From Grimontia kaedaensis (GTDB taxonomy: Bacteria; Pseudomonadota; Gammaproteobacteria; Enterobacterales; Vibrionaceae): 64,000 nucleotides of DNA. The position numbers and the translations under genes are program-made. How positions within the stretch are numbered: position 1 is the first letter of the stretch; every line of letters begins with the position of its first letter. Location: NCBI RefSeq assembly GCF_023746615.1, contig NZ_CP082275.1:1302001-1366000 (forward strand), in the 5' to 3' direction. Of this stretch, positions 25,723 through 34,311 are shown piece by piece. The notes beneath the pieces are model-generated. The model made no database searches and was not told where the DNA came from. It was given only the letters and a program-made list of their open reading frames with translations.

Positions 25723-27279
25723 TTAAGCTAGAACGTCGGTAGCGACTTTGTAGCTTGGATCTTCAATGTGGTTGATCTCAACCAGGCTGCCCGCTTTAGT
25801 CAGCAGTGCCAAACAGTCTTGTGACAGGTGGCGGAGGTGAAGCGTCTTACCTGCTTTGTTGTAGCGCTCTGCCAATGTCTCAATCGCTTCAATCGCAGAG
25901 TGGTCTGCCACTCGGGATTTGCCGAAATCGACAATCACGTCTTGTGGGTCGTTCTGAGCATCAAACAGCTCAAGGAAGTTGGCTACTGAACCAAAGAACA
26001 ATGGACCGTTCACTTCGTAGACTTTCGAACCTTCCTCATTGATGTGGCTTGAAGCATAGATGTGCTTTGCATGTTCCCACGCAAACATCAGTGCAGAGAC
26101 AATCACACCCACGATAACCGCAATCGCCAGGTCAGTAAGAACGGTAACAACGGTCACCAGCACGATAACGAAGAAGTCGCGTTTTGGTACACGGCTAGCC
26201 AGCTTGAACGTTGCCCATTCAAACGTACCGATAACCACCATAAACATGACACCAACCAGCGCAGCCAGCGGGATCATTTCAATCAGCGAAGAGGTGAACA
26301 GGATGAAGCAAAGCAGGGCAAGCGCAGCAACAATACCTGACAGACGACCACGACCACCTGAATTTACGTTGATCATTGATTGGCCAATCATTGCACAGCC
26401 ACCCATAGCGCCGAAGACAGAACAAGTCACGTTAGCTACGCCTTGACCGACACATTCGCGGTTACCGCGGCCACGGGTGCCCGTCATTTCGTCAACAACG
26501 GTCAGAGTCAGCAGGGATTCAATCAGACCAACAGCCGCCAGAATCAGCGCATATGGCAAGATGATGTAGAGAGTTTCCAGATTGAGTGGAACAGTTGGGA
26601 ACGCGAAAGTAGGCAGTGAGCCAGCCAGCGTCGCGTTCTCATCACCACTCATGGAGCGCAAGAAGTCGACAACGGTACGGGTATCGAGATCCAGCAGGAC
26701 TACCGCTGCCGTCACAGACACAATCGCAACCAACGACGACGGTACTGCGGTGGTGATTTTTGGTAGGAAGTGGATGATAGCCATGGTAATCGCCACCAAG
26801 CCAAGCATCAGATAGAGTTGCTCACCTTGCAGCCATTCCATTTCACCATTAAGACCAGGAACTTGGAATTGACCAAGCTGTGCAAGGAAGATGACGATGG
26901 CCAGACCGTTAACAAAACCAATCATGACTGGGTGTGGCACCATGCGGATAAACTTACCGAGCTTAAACACACCCGCCAGAATTTGAAGCGCACCCGCTAG
27001 CATGATTGCTGCAAAAAGATATTGAATACCGTGTTCTGCAACCAGACTGACCATGACAACTGCCATGGCACCTGTTGCGCCAGAAATCATACCTGGGCGA
27101 CCGCCAAGGATAGAAGTCAGCAGACCCATGATGAACGCAGCATACAGGCCAACCATTGGGTCAACGCCTGCAACGAAAGCAAACGCAACGGCTTCTGGTA
27201 CCAGAGCGAGTGCAACAGTCAGACCTGACAGAATGTCGTTCTTGGCCGAGTGTTTAGGAAACTTGGGGAATTCAAACAT
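25723..27279 (-). CDS. SulP-family anion transporter
   Basis: A 518-residue membrane protein. The transport core has the SulP start LSGLTVALALVPEAVAFAFV, then GGRPGMISGATGAMAVVM and later RGRGNRECVGQGVANVTCS. The C-terminal STAS domain runs from about residue 410 and includes VIVDFGKSRVADHSAIEAIE. Substrates in the family include sulfate, bicarbonate and other anions and cannot be told from the sequence; no carbonic anhydrase is adjacent. Monocistronic. Confidence 0.92.
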   Translation of the reverse strand: MFEFPKFPKHSAKNDILSGLTVALALVPEAVAFAFVAGVDPMVGLYAAFIMGLLTSILGGRPGMISGATGAMAVVMVSLVAEHGIQYLFAAIMLAGALQILAGVFKLGKFIRMVPHPVMIGFVNGLAIVIFLAQLGQFQVPGLNGEMEWLQGEQLYLMLGLVAITMAIIHFLPKITTAVPSSLVAIVSVTAAVVLLDLDTRTVVDFLRSMSGDENATLAGSLPTFAFPTVPLNLETLYIILPYALILAAVGLIESLLTLTVVDEMTGTRGRGNRECVGQGVANVTCSVFGAMGGCAMIGQSMINVNSGGRGRLSGIVAALALLCFILFTSSLIEMIPLAALVGVMFMVVIGTFEWATFKLASRVPKRDFFVIVLVTVVTVLTDLAIAVIVGVIVSALMFAWEHAKHIYASSHINEEGSKVYEVNGPLFFGSVANFLELFDAQNDPQDVIVDFGKSRVADHSAIEAIETLAERYNKAGKTLHLRHLSQDCLALLTKAGSLVEINHIEDPSYKVATDVLA

Positions 27280-27537
27280 CTTGTTCGGTTACTTCTCTAA
27301 AAGTGGGTTGTTGGCAATTCGACAAAGACGGCGATACTACCTAAAAGTGTGATTTTGTTCAATCTTGGTAACGTATTTGTGAAACTTGCAAGCACATTCG
27401 CTCTAGATAGAACAGTGTCTTATAACAACATTGATGTGCTTCAATTACCCAAACTGATTAGACGTCAAAGCGATGGCAGTTTGATGAATAAAAACCTAGA
27501 TGCTCAAAAAGCAGCCTTTTGTTTGGGCAACTGCACA
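27280..27537. other. Intergenic region between SulP and rne
   Basis: This holds the SulP leader and promoter region. No RNA gene, repeat or conserved operator was recognised. Confidence 0.5.
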
Positions 27538-27540
27538 TAA

Positions 27541-27569
27541 AAAAAGAGCCATGCTAAGCATGGCTCTTT
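27541..27569 (-). terminator. Terminator after rne
   Basis: AAAGAGCCATGC-taa-GCATGGCTCTTT, a 12-bp stem with a T-tract on the minus strand, 14 bp past the rne stop. Confidence 0.9.
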
Positions 27570-27583
27570 CTGTACCGGACTTC

Positions 27584-30500
27584 TTATTGGAAGTTAGGCT
27601 TTGTCGCTGGGGCTGCAGCGCTGTTGGTTGCCGTTTGGCTACCTGCTTGGCGCGTTTCAGCTCGTTCGCTTCGGAATTCAGCAATGGCTACTTCAATCGC
27701 TGATCCAGCGCTTTCCGGTGCTGGCGCTTTTGTCATTGGAGACGTAGCACGACCGATGCGAATAGCAGGCTTAGCGGGCTTCTCTGCCTCTACAGCAGGG
27801 ATTTCGCTCGCTTCCATTACACTCTTCACATTCGCCTCTTCAGCTTTTGGTGCTTCTACCTGTGCAGCAACGGCTTCGACAACTGGTTCAGCGGTAGGTG
27901 CTTCTTCTTCAGGTGCATTAACCGCAACAGGTAGCTCTTCGTTCAGGGCGTCAGCACCTTCATACTTGGCTTTCTCTTCCAACACCGTTGGCACTGAACG
28001 ACGCACAATTACTTTACCCATTGCCATTTCAGGGAAGGCTACACCACCAACGGCAACTGCCTTCGGTACTGGTGCTTCCTCTGCAGCGGGGGTTTCTGTA
28101 ACGGCTTCTGCCACAATAGGTGCTTTCTGAGCAGCTTTCGAAGGCCATACTTTACCCATTGCCATTTCTGGAGAAGCAACACCAGACTTCAGAACAACTT
28201 TGTTGCGCTTTTCAACGATAGAAACGGCAGTTTCCATCATATCCAGCTGCTCAAGACCTTGCTCTGTGGTTGCAGATTCATCTTCGCGATTGCTGCGACG
28301 ACGACGTTGACCACTTGCGCGCAGGTGACGAGGTGAACGGCGGTTACGACGCTTCTCTTCACGTTGTTCACCATTTTCATTAGCTTCAACAGCTTCTGGT
28401 GCATCGGTGCTTGCTTCAGCTTTCGCTTCTTCTGCTACGGCTTTACCCATTTCGTGAAGTGGGTTCACCGCTGCAACTTCTACTTCTTCTGCGTTATCAG
28501 CGACACGGACTTTCTTGTTCAGCTTGCGGCGTTGACGGCGTTGTTTCACTTTCTCCGTCTTTTCCGCTTTCTCTTGCTTCTCAGCCTGAGAATCTTCTTT
28601 TACTGGCTTAGCCGCTTTCGCTTGCTGTTGACGTTGGTCTGCTTTTTCAGCCTTATCAACTTGCTTACGGTTTTGCTTCTTCGCTTGTTTTTCCTGGCGC
28701 TCGTTTGAACGTTCGCCGTTCTCTGGGCGCTCTTTACGGCGTTGTTGCTTCTTCTCACCACGTTGTTCGGTGTTCTTGCCGTTTTCATCGCGTTGATTGT
28801 TGCGAGAACCGCGACGAGTGCGGTCTTGAGAACGCTTGTGGTCACGACGGTTACGAGACTCGCGTTTTGGCTCTTCTTTCTTCTCTTCTTCCACCGGAGC
28901 GCTAGCAAACAGACCAGAGATGAAAGAAACCAGACGCGAGAACAAACCAGGCTTCGCTTCAGCAGCTTTAGGTGCTGGTTTAGCCGCTGGCGCCGGAGAC
29001 GCTGGAGCAGCAAAACCTTGCAGCGCAGGCTCTTCGCGTTTTTTCACAACGCGCTCAGCAGGCGCTTCGTCCTTGCTATCGTTTTCACGCATTGCTTCCA
29101 ATTGCTCAGGCAAATGGTAAGACAGAGAAGTCACTTCATCGCCACCACGGATACGAACCACTTCAAAGTGCGGCGTTTCCATGTTTGCATTTGGTACAAC
29201 GATGACGCGAACGTTATGGTACTTCTCAACGTGCTGGACTGAACGACGCTTTTCATTCAGTAGATAAGAAGCAACAGGGACAGGCACTACTGCCATTACC
29301 TGAGCGGTGTTTTCCTTCAGCGCTTCTTCTTCGATCAGACGCAAGATAGACAGAGACAAGGATTCGTTATCACGAATCACACCGGTACCTGTACAACGAG
29401 GACAGATGTGGTGGCTTGCTTCTGCCAGAGAAGGGCTCAGACGCTGGCGGGACATTTCAAGCAGCCCAAAGCGGGAAATACGGCCGATTTGAACACGTGC
29501 ACGGTCCATGCGGACAGCTTCACGTAGGCGGTTTTCTACTTCACGCTGGTGGCGAACAGGGGTCATATCGATGAAGTCGATAACAACCAGACCACCAAGG
29601 TCACGCAGGCGCAATTGACGTGCAATTTCGTCTGCCGCTTCGAGGTTTGTCTGCAGCGCCGTTTCTTCGATATCAGAACCCTTGGTCGCGCGAGCGGAGT
29701 TGATGTCGATAGAAGTCAGTGCTTCAGTTGGGTCGATAACAATCGAACCACCGGAAGGCAAACGCACTTCACGTTGGAATGCAGATTCAATCTGGCTTTC
29801 GATTTGGTAGTGGCTGAAAAGTGGTACTTCTCCTTCATAGCGCTTAACGCGATTCAGGAAGTCAGGACGGGTCGCCTGGATACGCTCACGAGCCTGATTG
29901 TAAACTTTCTCACTGTCGATCAGTACTTCACCGATGTCACGGCGTAGGTAATCACGGAATGCACGTGCGATAACATCGCTTTCCTGATAAATCAGGAATG
30001 GAGCCGCTTTAGATTCGGCAGCGCCCTGGATGCGTTCCCAGTTGTTGAGCAGGTAGTTTAAGTCCCACTCTAGCTCTTCAGCAGATTTGCCAACACCAGC
30101 GGTACGGACGATCAGACCCATGCCTTGAGGCAGTTTCAGACCAGACATCGCTTCTTTCAGCTGGCTACGCTCTTCACCTTCGATACGACGGGAAATACCG
30201 CCAGCACGAGGGTTGTTTGGCATCAGAACCAGGTAGCTACCCGCAAGAGAAATGAAAGTGGTCAGGGCTGCGCCTTTGTTACCACGTTCTTCTTTATCAA
30301 CCTGAACAATGACTTCCTGGCCTTCTTTCAACACCTCTTTGATGTTTGGACGGCCTTGGTAGCTATAATTGTCTGGGAAGTATTCGCGGGCAATTTCTTT
30401 AAGAGGAAGGAATCCGTGGCGTTCAGAACCGTAGTCTACGAATGCTGCTTCAAGACTTGGCTCAATACGTGTAATACGGCCTTTATAGATGTTTGCTTTC

Positions 30501-30610
30501 TTCGATTCATGGCCAGGGCTTTCGATATCCAGATCGTATAAGCGCTGACCGTCAACCAATGCGACGCGCAACTCTTCCTTTTGAGTTGCGTTAATCAACA
30601 TTCTTTTCAT
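27584..30610 (-). CDS. rne: Ribonuclease E
   Basis: A 1008-residue endonuclease and degradosome scaffold. The N-terminal half has the S1 domain (YKGRITRIEPSLEAAFVDYG near residue 40), the DNase I-like catalytic region (GGLVVIDFIDM) and the zinc-link CPRCTGTG. LFSRLVSFISGLF at about 553-566 matches the amphipathic membrane-anchor helix. It is followed by an Arg/Lys/Gln-rich RNA-binding region. Near the C-terminus, RATSPMTKAPAPES resembles the PNPase-binding motif of E. coli RNase E. The segment PEMAMGKV occurs twice, at about 808 and 853. The start is set by MKRMLINATQKEELRVA, the conserved N-terminus. Confidence 0.97.
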   Translation of the reverse strand: MKRMLINATQKEELRVALVDGQRLYDLDIESPGHESKKANIYKGRITRIEPSLEAAFVDYGSERHGFLPLKEIAREYFPDNYSYQGRPNIKEVLKEGQEVIVQVDKEERGNKGAALTTFISLAGSYLVLMPNNPRAGGISRRIEGEERSQLKEAMSGLKLPQGMGLIVRTAGVGKSAEELEWDLNYLLNNWERIQGAAESKAAPFLIYQESDVIARAFRDYLRRDIGEVLIDSEKVYNQARERIQATRPDFLNRVKRYEGEVPLFSHYQIESQIESAFQREVRLPSGGSIVIDPTEALTSIDINSARATKGSDIEETALQTNLEAADEIARQLRLRDLGGLVVIDFIDMTPVRHQREVENRLREAVRMDRARVQIGRISRFGLLEMSRQRLSPSLAEASHHICPRCTGTGVIRDNESLSLSILRLIEEEALKENTAQVMAVVPVPVASYLLNEKRRSVQHVEKYHNVRVIVVPNANMETPHFEVVRIRGGDEVTSLSYHLPEQLEAMRENDSKDEAPAERVVKKREEPALQGFAAPASPAPAAKPAPKAAEAKPGLFSRLVSFISGLFASAPVEEEKKEEPKRESRNRRDHKRSQDRTRRGSRNNQRDENGKNTEQRGEKKQQRRKERPENGERSNERQEKQAKKQNRKQVDKAEKADQRQQQAKAAKPVKEDSQAEKQEKAEKTEKVKQRRQRRKLNKKVRVADNAEEVEVAAVNPLHEMGKAVAEEAKAEASTDAPEAVEANENGEQREEKRRNRRSPRHLRASGQRRRRSNREDESATTEQGLEQLDMMETAVSIVEKRNKVVLKSGVASPEMAMGKVWPSKAAQKAPIVAEAVTETPAAEEAPVPKAVAVGGVAFPEMAMGKVIVRRSVPTVLEEKAKYEGADALNEELPVAVNAPEEEAPTAEPVVEAVAAQVEAPKAEEANVKSVMEASEIPAVEAEKPAKPAIRIGRATSPMTKAPAPESAGSAIEVAIAEFRSERAETRQAGSQTATNSAAAPATKPNFQ

Positions 30611-31055
30611 ATCAAATTGTTCTCGATTATTTGTTGTTATTAGTTGTCGGAAACGAGAGAAAGAACGCAATGCTGCCAGGTCCCAAGTCTGACGTTAATG
30701 CAACCTCACGGCTGGGAAATCAGGGACGCTCCAGGGCACTACTTATCCACCCACTGATACGGAAATAAGATATTCAATCCGGTTTATTCAGTCGGCTATT
30801 CGCCACAAATGGCGACAGTCTCTTTGACACTGGTTATTTTTCCCGTCGTGCCAACAAACTAACGGGTGCTTTATTCCTCATGTCTTACGCCGAGTGCTGC
30901 ATGATTAAGACACCTCTAACTACCAGCGGAACAGATACTACTCAGAAATAGTGCTAGTGGCGGTTAGGGGTCTGAGATAAAGCGGTAAAGATTTACTCTA
31001 TTTGTCGACTTTTTAGTCGTGGTGAGCAAAAAAGCTTCAAACTTTTCTGCTTTAC
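30611..31055 (-). promoter_or_regulatory. Long 5' leader of rne
   Basis: About 445 bases lie between the predicted rne start of transcription and its ATG, with no open frame. In E. coli the 361-base rne leader folds into hairpins by which RNase E cleaves and limits its own mRNA. The similar length and position suggest the same autoregulation; the fold was not computed. Confidence 0.65.
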
Positions 31056-31061
31056 GGCGCA

Positions 31062-31090
31062 ACTATAGCAGGGACACATTTTTGCAGCAA
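31062..31090 (-). promoter_or_regulatory. rne promoter
   Basis: On the minus strand TTGCTG (31085-31090) and TATAGT (31062-31067) are 17 bp apart, with a TGCGCC discriminator. It faces the rluC promoter and its -35 region lies within the rluC promoter region. Confidence 0.65.
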
Positions 31091-31107
31091 ACTACTTTGA
31101 TGCAATG

Positions 31108-31113
31108 TAGAAT
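31108..31113 (+). promoter_or_regulatory. rluC -10 box close to the start codon
   Basis: TAGAAT ends 9 bases before the rluC ATG, and the intervening bases end in CGCCCT. No ribosome site is visible. yceD has the same arrangement. The -35 element is poor. Confidence 0.55.
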
Positions 31114-31122
31114 CTACGCCCT

Positions 31123-32079
31123 ATGAATACTGAAAAACCTAAAGTGCAATTCATCGACATTTCAGATGACATTGCAGGCCAGCGGATCGATAACTTTCTC
31201 CGAAATAGGCTAAAAAACGTACCTAAAAGTATGATTTATCGCGTTCTCCGTAAAGGAGAGGTGCGAGTTAATAAAAAACGCATAAAACCTGAATATAAGC
31301 TTCAGGCGGGTGATGTTATTCGCTTACCACCCATCAAGATCCCAGAGACAGCGCAGGTTGAAGCACCAAGCACTAAACTGAATCGTGTTGCAGAATTGGA
31401 AAAATGTGTGATTTATGAAGACGATCACATGTTAGTGCTCAATAAACCTTCCGGAACCGCAGTTCATGGCGGGAGTGGCCTCCACTTCGGTGCCATTGAG
31501 GCAATGCGTGCATTACGCCCTGATGCCCGTTTTCTGGAATTGGTGCATAGAATCGACCGCGATACATCCGGCATCCTGCTGATTGCGAAAAAGCGCTCGG
31601 CACTGCGTCACCTTCAGGCGCAATTTCGCGAGAAGACGGTGCAGAAATACTATTTTGCATTGGCAATGGGTAACTGGAAGCCTTCGATGAAGAAGGTGAC
31701 AGCACCACTTCTGAAAAACGAAGTGAACAGTATTGTTCGCGTAAACCCAAATGGTAAGCCTTCTGAAACCCGCTTTAAGGTGATGGAGCAGTTCGAGCAG
31801 GCAACTTTGGTGCAGGCGAGCCCAATTACAGGTCGTACCCACCAAATCCGTGTGCATGCACAATATGTCGGTCACCCGTTGGCATGGGATGACCGATATG
31901 GCGATCCACGATTTGATGCTTACACCAAGAAATTTGGTCTGAGCCGCCTGTTCCTGCATGCGGCCAATATTAAGTTTACCCATCCGGGCACAGAAGAACT
32001 GATGGATATCTCTGCCCCATTGGATAAACAATTAGAACGAGCACTGGAAGGTTTAAGGAAAGCGCCAAGTGTTAGCTAA
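31123..32079 (+). CDS. rluC: 23S rRNA pseudouridine(955/2504/2580) synthase
   Basis: A 318-residue pseudouridine synthase that modifies three sites in 23S rRNA. It has an N-terminal S4 RNA-binding domain (DNFLRNRLKNVPKSMIYRVL, then RKGEVRVNKKR) and the RluA-type catalytic motif ELVHRIDRDTSGILLIAK, with the catalytic Asp in HRIDRDTSG. Its place divergent from rne is conserved in enterics and vibrios. The predicted -10 box leaves almost no leader. Confidence 0.95.
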   Translation: MNTEKPKVQFIDISDDIAGQRIDNFLRNRLKNVPKSMIYRVLRKGEVRVNKKRIKPEYKLQAGDVIRLPPIKIPETAQVEAPSTKLNRVAELEKCVIYEDDHMLVLNKPSGTAVHGGSGLHFGAIEAMRALRPDARFLELVHRIDRDTSGILLIAKKRSALRHLQAQFREKTVQKYYFALAMGNWKPSMKKVTAPLLKNEVNSIVRVNPNGKPSETRFKVMEQFEQATLVQASPITGRTHQIRVHAQYVGHPLAWDDRYGDPRFDAYTKKFGLSRLFLHAANIKFTHPGTEELMDISAPLDKQLERALEGLRKAPSVS

Positions 32080-32710
32080 CTATAAGCTGGTCATTTTTGA
32101 TTGGGACGGCACCGTGATGGATTCTGTCGCACGTATCGTTTCGAGCCTGGAAGAAGCAGCCCGTTTAACGGGGGGCTTACCAGAACTCTCTGGCAATGAA
32201 CTCAAACAAATGATTGGGTTGAGCCTCGACAAAGGATATGAATTTCTCTATCCCGATTCACCTTCAGAAAAGCTGGATGATTGGAAACACCACTACGGGC
32301 AGCAGTTTCGTGTCGATAACGCAACGCCGATTGACTTGTATCCTTCAAGCTATACGTTCTTAGAAACGCTGCAGCAAAGAGGGCATTTGCTAGCTGTAGC
32401 AACAGGTAAATCCCGCGCAGGTTTGGATAAGGCCATTGCTGATACTGGCACTTCTGCGTTTTTCGTGGCGACACGTACTGCAGATGAAACAGCTTCAAAA
32501 CCCGACCCACTGATGATTCATGAGCTCTTAGCTCAGCTTGGTGTTGAGGCAAAAGACGCTGTCATGGTGGGAGACACAACTCACGACATGCATTTGGCAC
32601 AGAATGCAGGTGTTGATGCTGTTGGTATTACCTGGGGTGTTCACGAGAGGGAGACGCTAGCGGCGTATCATCCTGTTACGATTGTGGACTCTCTGGAAGC
32701 ACTTCTTTAG
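32069..32710 (+). CDS. HAD-superfamily hydrolase, phosphoglycolate-phosphatase-like
   Basis: A 213-residue haloacid-dehalogenase phosphatase. Motif I is FDWDGTVMDS near residue 10, motif II lies in LLAVATGKSRAGL, the Lys is in SKPDPLMI, and motif IV is VMVGDTTHDMHLA. The cap is of the small-molecule type. It starts with GTG, overlaps the end of rluC by 11 bases and is translated with it. The substrate is unknown; the position after rluC is conserved in Vibrio. Confidence 0.9.
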   Translation: MLANYKLVIFDWDGTVMDSVARIVSSLEEAARLTGGLPELSGNELKQMIGLSLDKGYEFLYPDSPSEKLDDWKHHYGQQFRVDNATPIDLYPSSYTFLETLQQRGHLLAVATGKSRAGLDKAIADTGTSAFFVATRTADETASKPDPLMIHELLAQLGVEAKDAVMVGDTTHDMHLAQNAGVDAVGITWGVHERETLAAYHPVTIVDSLEALL

Positions 32711-32730
32711 TCGTAGACTGGAGACAAGTA

Positions 32731-32755
32731 AAAGTGGGGCGATAGCCCCATTTTC
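32731..32755. terminator. Terminator between the HAD and yceF genes
   Basis: TGGGGC-gata-GCCCCA followed by TTTT on the plus strand and preceded by AAA. It lies between convergent genes. Confidence 0.75.
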
Positions 32756-32765
32756 TGTCTAAGAG

Positions 32766-33350
32766 CTACAGGACTTCGATTCCTTCCTCTCGGAGCATTT
32801 CGCATAGGCGAATCAAAGGCAGGCCAACTAAGGTGTTTGGGTCTCGTCCTTCAAGCTTGTTGAACAGTGCAATCCCCAGCCCTTCGCACTTAAAGCTTCC
32901 TGCACAATCAAGTGGTTGTTCTTTTTGCACATAGCGTGTGATTTCTTCTTCATTCAAATGTCTGAAGTGAACATGAAAGGGCTCCAGATCTGTTTGTGCG
33001 TCGCCAGACTCTGCGTTCAACAAAGTTAATCCCGTATAAAAGGTGACATGCTTTCCTGACGCCGCCTTTAACTGCTCAATAGCCTTTGCTTCTGTATGAG
33101 GTTTCCCCAAAATCTTTCCATCGATCACACAAACTTGATCGGATCCTATGATGATCGATCCTGGGTGAGCATCTCGACATGCCAGCGCTTTTTCCAATGA
33201 GAGTCGTTTCACTAGATCAGTCGGAGACTCATTTTCTTTAGCAGATTCATCAATATCCGGTGAATGGGTGATGAAGGGGAGGGCTAGTTTTTTCAGTAAT
33301 GCTTGACGGTATTTAGATCCTGAAGCCAGCACAATTGTTTGTTTATTCAT
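32766..33350 (-). CDS. yceF: Maf-family nucleotide pyrophosphatase (7-methyl-GTP pyrophosphatase type)
   Basis: A 194-residue Maf/HAM1-fold enzyme that hydrolyses non-canonical nucleoside triphosphates. The N-terminal IVLASGSKYRQALLKKL contains the phosphate-binding Ser/Arg signature. Other conserved parts are DIDESAKENESP, IIGSDQVCVIDG and a C-terminal GRDPNTLVGLPLIRL. The YceF subgroup prefers m7GTP. It is convergent with the HAD gene and divergent from yceD, as in related genomes. Confidence 0.92.
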   Translation of the reverse strand: MNKQTIVLASGSKYRQALLKKLALPFITHSPDIDESAKENESPTDLVKRLSLEKALACRDAHPGSIIIGSDQVCVIDGKILGKPHTEAKAIEQLKAASGKHVTFYTGLTLLNAESGDAQTDLEPFHVHFRHLNEEEITRYVQKEQPLDCAGSFKCEGLGIALFNKLEGRDPNTLVGLPLIRLCEMLREEGIEVL

Positions 33351-33557
33351 CTAACGATGATCCTTTACCAGAATATTCGTATACGTGGGCAAGTGTAATG
33401 TTTTAAACTTGCGGAGGCGAGTGGGCTTCCGACGAGCTTTAGCTATGGGCGCCCATTCAAGATCAATAATGCTAAGTACCTGTTGAACAGAAAGTAACCT
33501 TTTTTCTTTTTCTTGGGCTTTTGAAGCGCTTGAATAGAAGTAAAGGCATAAATTTCT

Positions 33558-33586
33558 TTGACTCAGGCTACATTGGAGGCTAGAAT
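33558..33586 (+). promoter_or_regulatory. Promoter of the yceD-rpmF-plsX-fab operon
   Basis: TTGACT (33558-33563) and TAGAAT (33581-33586) with a 17-bp spacer make a strong sigma-70 promoter. The expected start of transcription is near 33593, only about three bases before the yceD ATG. Confidence 0.75.
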
Positions 33587-33595
33587 TCGCGCCCT

Positions 33596-34126
33596 ATGCA
33601 AAAGGTAAAGCTACCACTAACGGTTGACCCGTTTAGAAGTGCGCAAAAGCGACTTGACTACGATGGCATCATCGCTGTGAAGCAACTGGAGCGTATTGCT
33701 GAGGCAACTGAAGGTGTAATCAGTGATGCTGAAGTGAAGCTTTCATTTGACATTGACGCTCAAGGGCTGAAGATTGTACGCGGAAACGCCAAGGTCGACG
33801 TTAATTTAGAGTGTCAGCGTTGTTGGAAAGCCTTCCCGCATCATTGTGAAGTCGAATTTATTTACAGCCCGGTTTTCAATGAAGATCAGGTTGGCAATTT
33901 ACCGGATGCTTATGAGCCGGCATTAGTCGACGAAAATGGTGAGATTAACCTGCTTCAACTTGTCGAAGATGAGTTGATTGTGGCTCTGCCACAGGTTGCC
34001 ATGCACGACGAAGTAGACTGCGAAGTCGATTCCGATGGTATGGTATTCGGGGAAATCCCGCTTGCTGATGAGCGTCCGAATCCATTTGCCGTTTTGAAAA
34101 ACTTAAAGCAAAGTAACGAGGAGTAG
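33596..34126 (+). CDS. yceD: YceD / DUF177 23S rRNA accumulation protein
   Basis: A 176-residue protein needed for normal 23S rRNA levels. It starts MQKVKLPLTVDPFRSAQKRL, almost as in E. coli, and carries CQRCWKAF near residue 75, the conserved cysteine pair of DUF177. It is always next to rpmF. No Shine-Dalgarno is visible and the promoter abuts the ATG, so the message may be leaderless. rpmF follows by 5 bp. Confidence 0.94.
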   Translation: MQKVKLPLTVDPFRSAQKRLDYDGIIAVKQLERIAEATEGVISDAEVKLSFDIDAQGLKIVRGNAKVDVNLECQRCWKAFPHHCEVEFIYSPVFNEDQVGNLPDAYEPALVDENGEINLLQLVEDELIVALPQVAMHDEVDCEVDSDGMVFGEIPLADERPNPFAVLKNLKQSNEE

Positions 34127-34131
34127 GGTCA

Positions 34132-34302
34132 ATGGCCGTACAACAGAACCGTAAAACCCGTTCTAAGCGTGGTATGCGTCGTTCACACGATGCGCTGGGC
34201 ACTTCAGCTCTGTCTGTAGATGCAACTTCTGGTGAAACTCACCTGCGTCACAACGTGACTGCTGACGGTTTCTACCGTGGCCGCAAGGTAATCAACAAGT
34301 AA
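34132..34302 (+). CDS. rpmF: 50S ribosomal protein L32
   Basis: A 56-residue basic protein beginning MAVQQNRKTRSKRGMRRSHD and ending GFYRGRKVINK, unmistakable L32. It lacks the zinc-binding cysteines of some L32 forms, as in other gammaproteobacteria. GAGGAG precedes its ATG. It lies between yceD and plsX in the standard order. Confidence 0.98.
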   Translation: MAVQQNRKTRSKRGMRRSHDALGTSALSVDATSGETHLRHNVTADGFYRGRKVINK

Positions 34303-34311
34303 GGTTGAGCC

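Noticed and set aside
28364..29242. Several long open frames antisense to the rne C-terminal region
   Set aside because: They arise from the repetitive Arg/Lys/Glu/Ala codons of the RNase E scaffold. No ribosome sites or family signatures are visible, and the rne frame explains the DNA.
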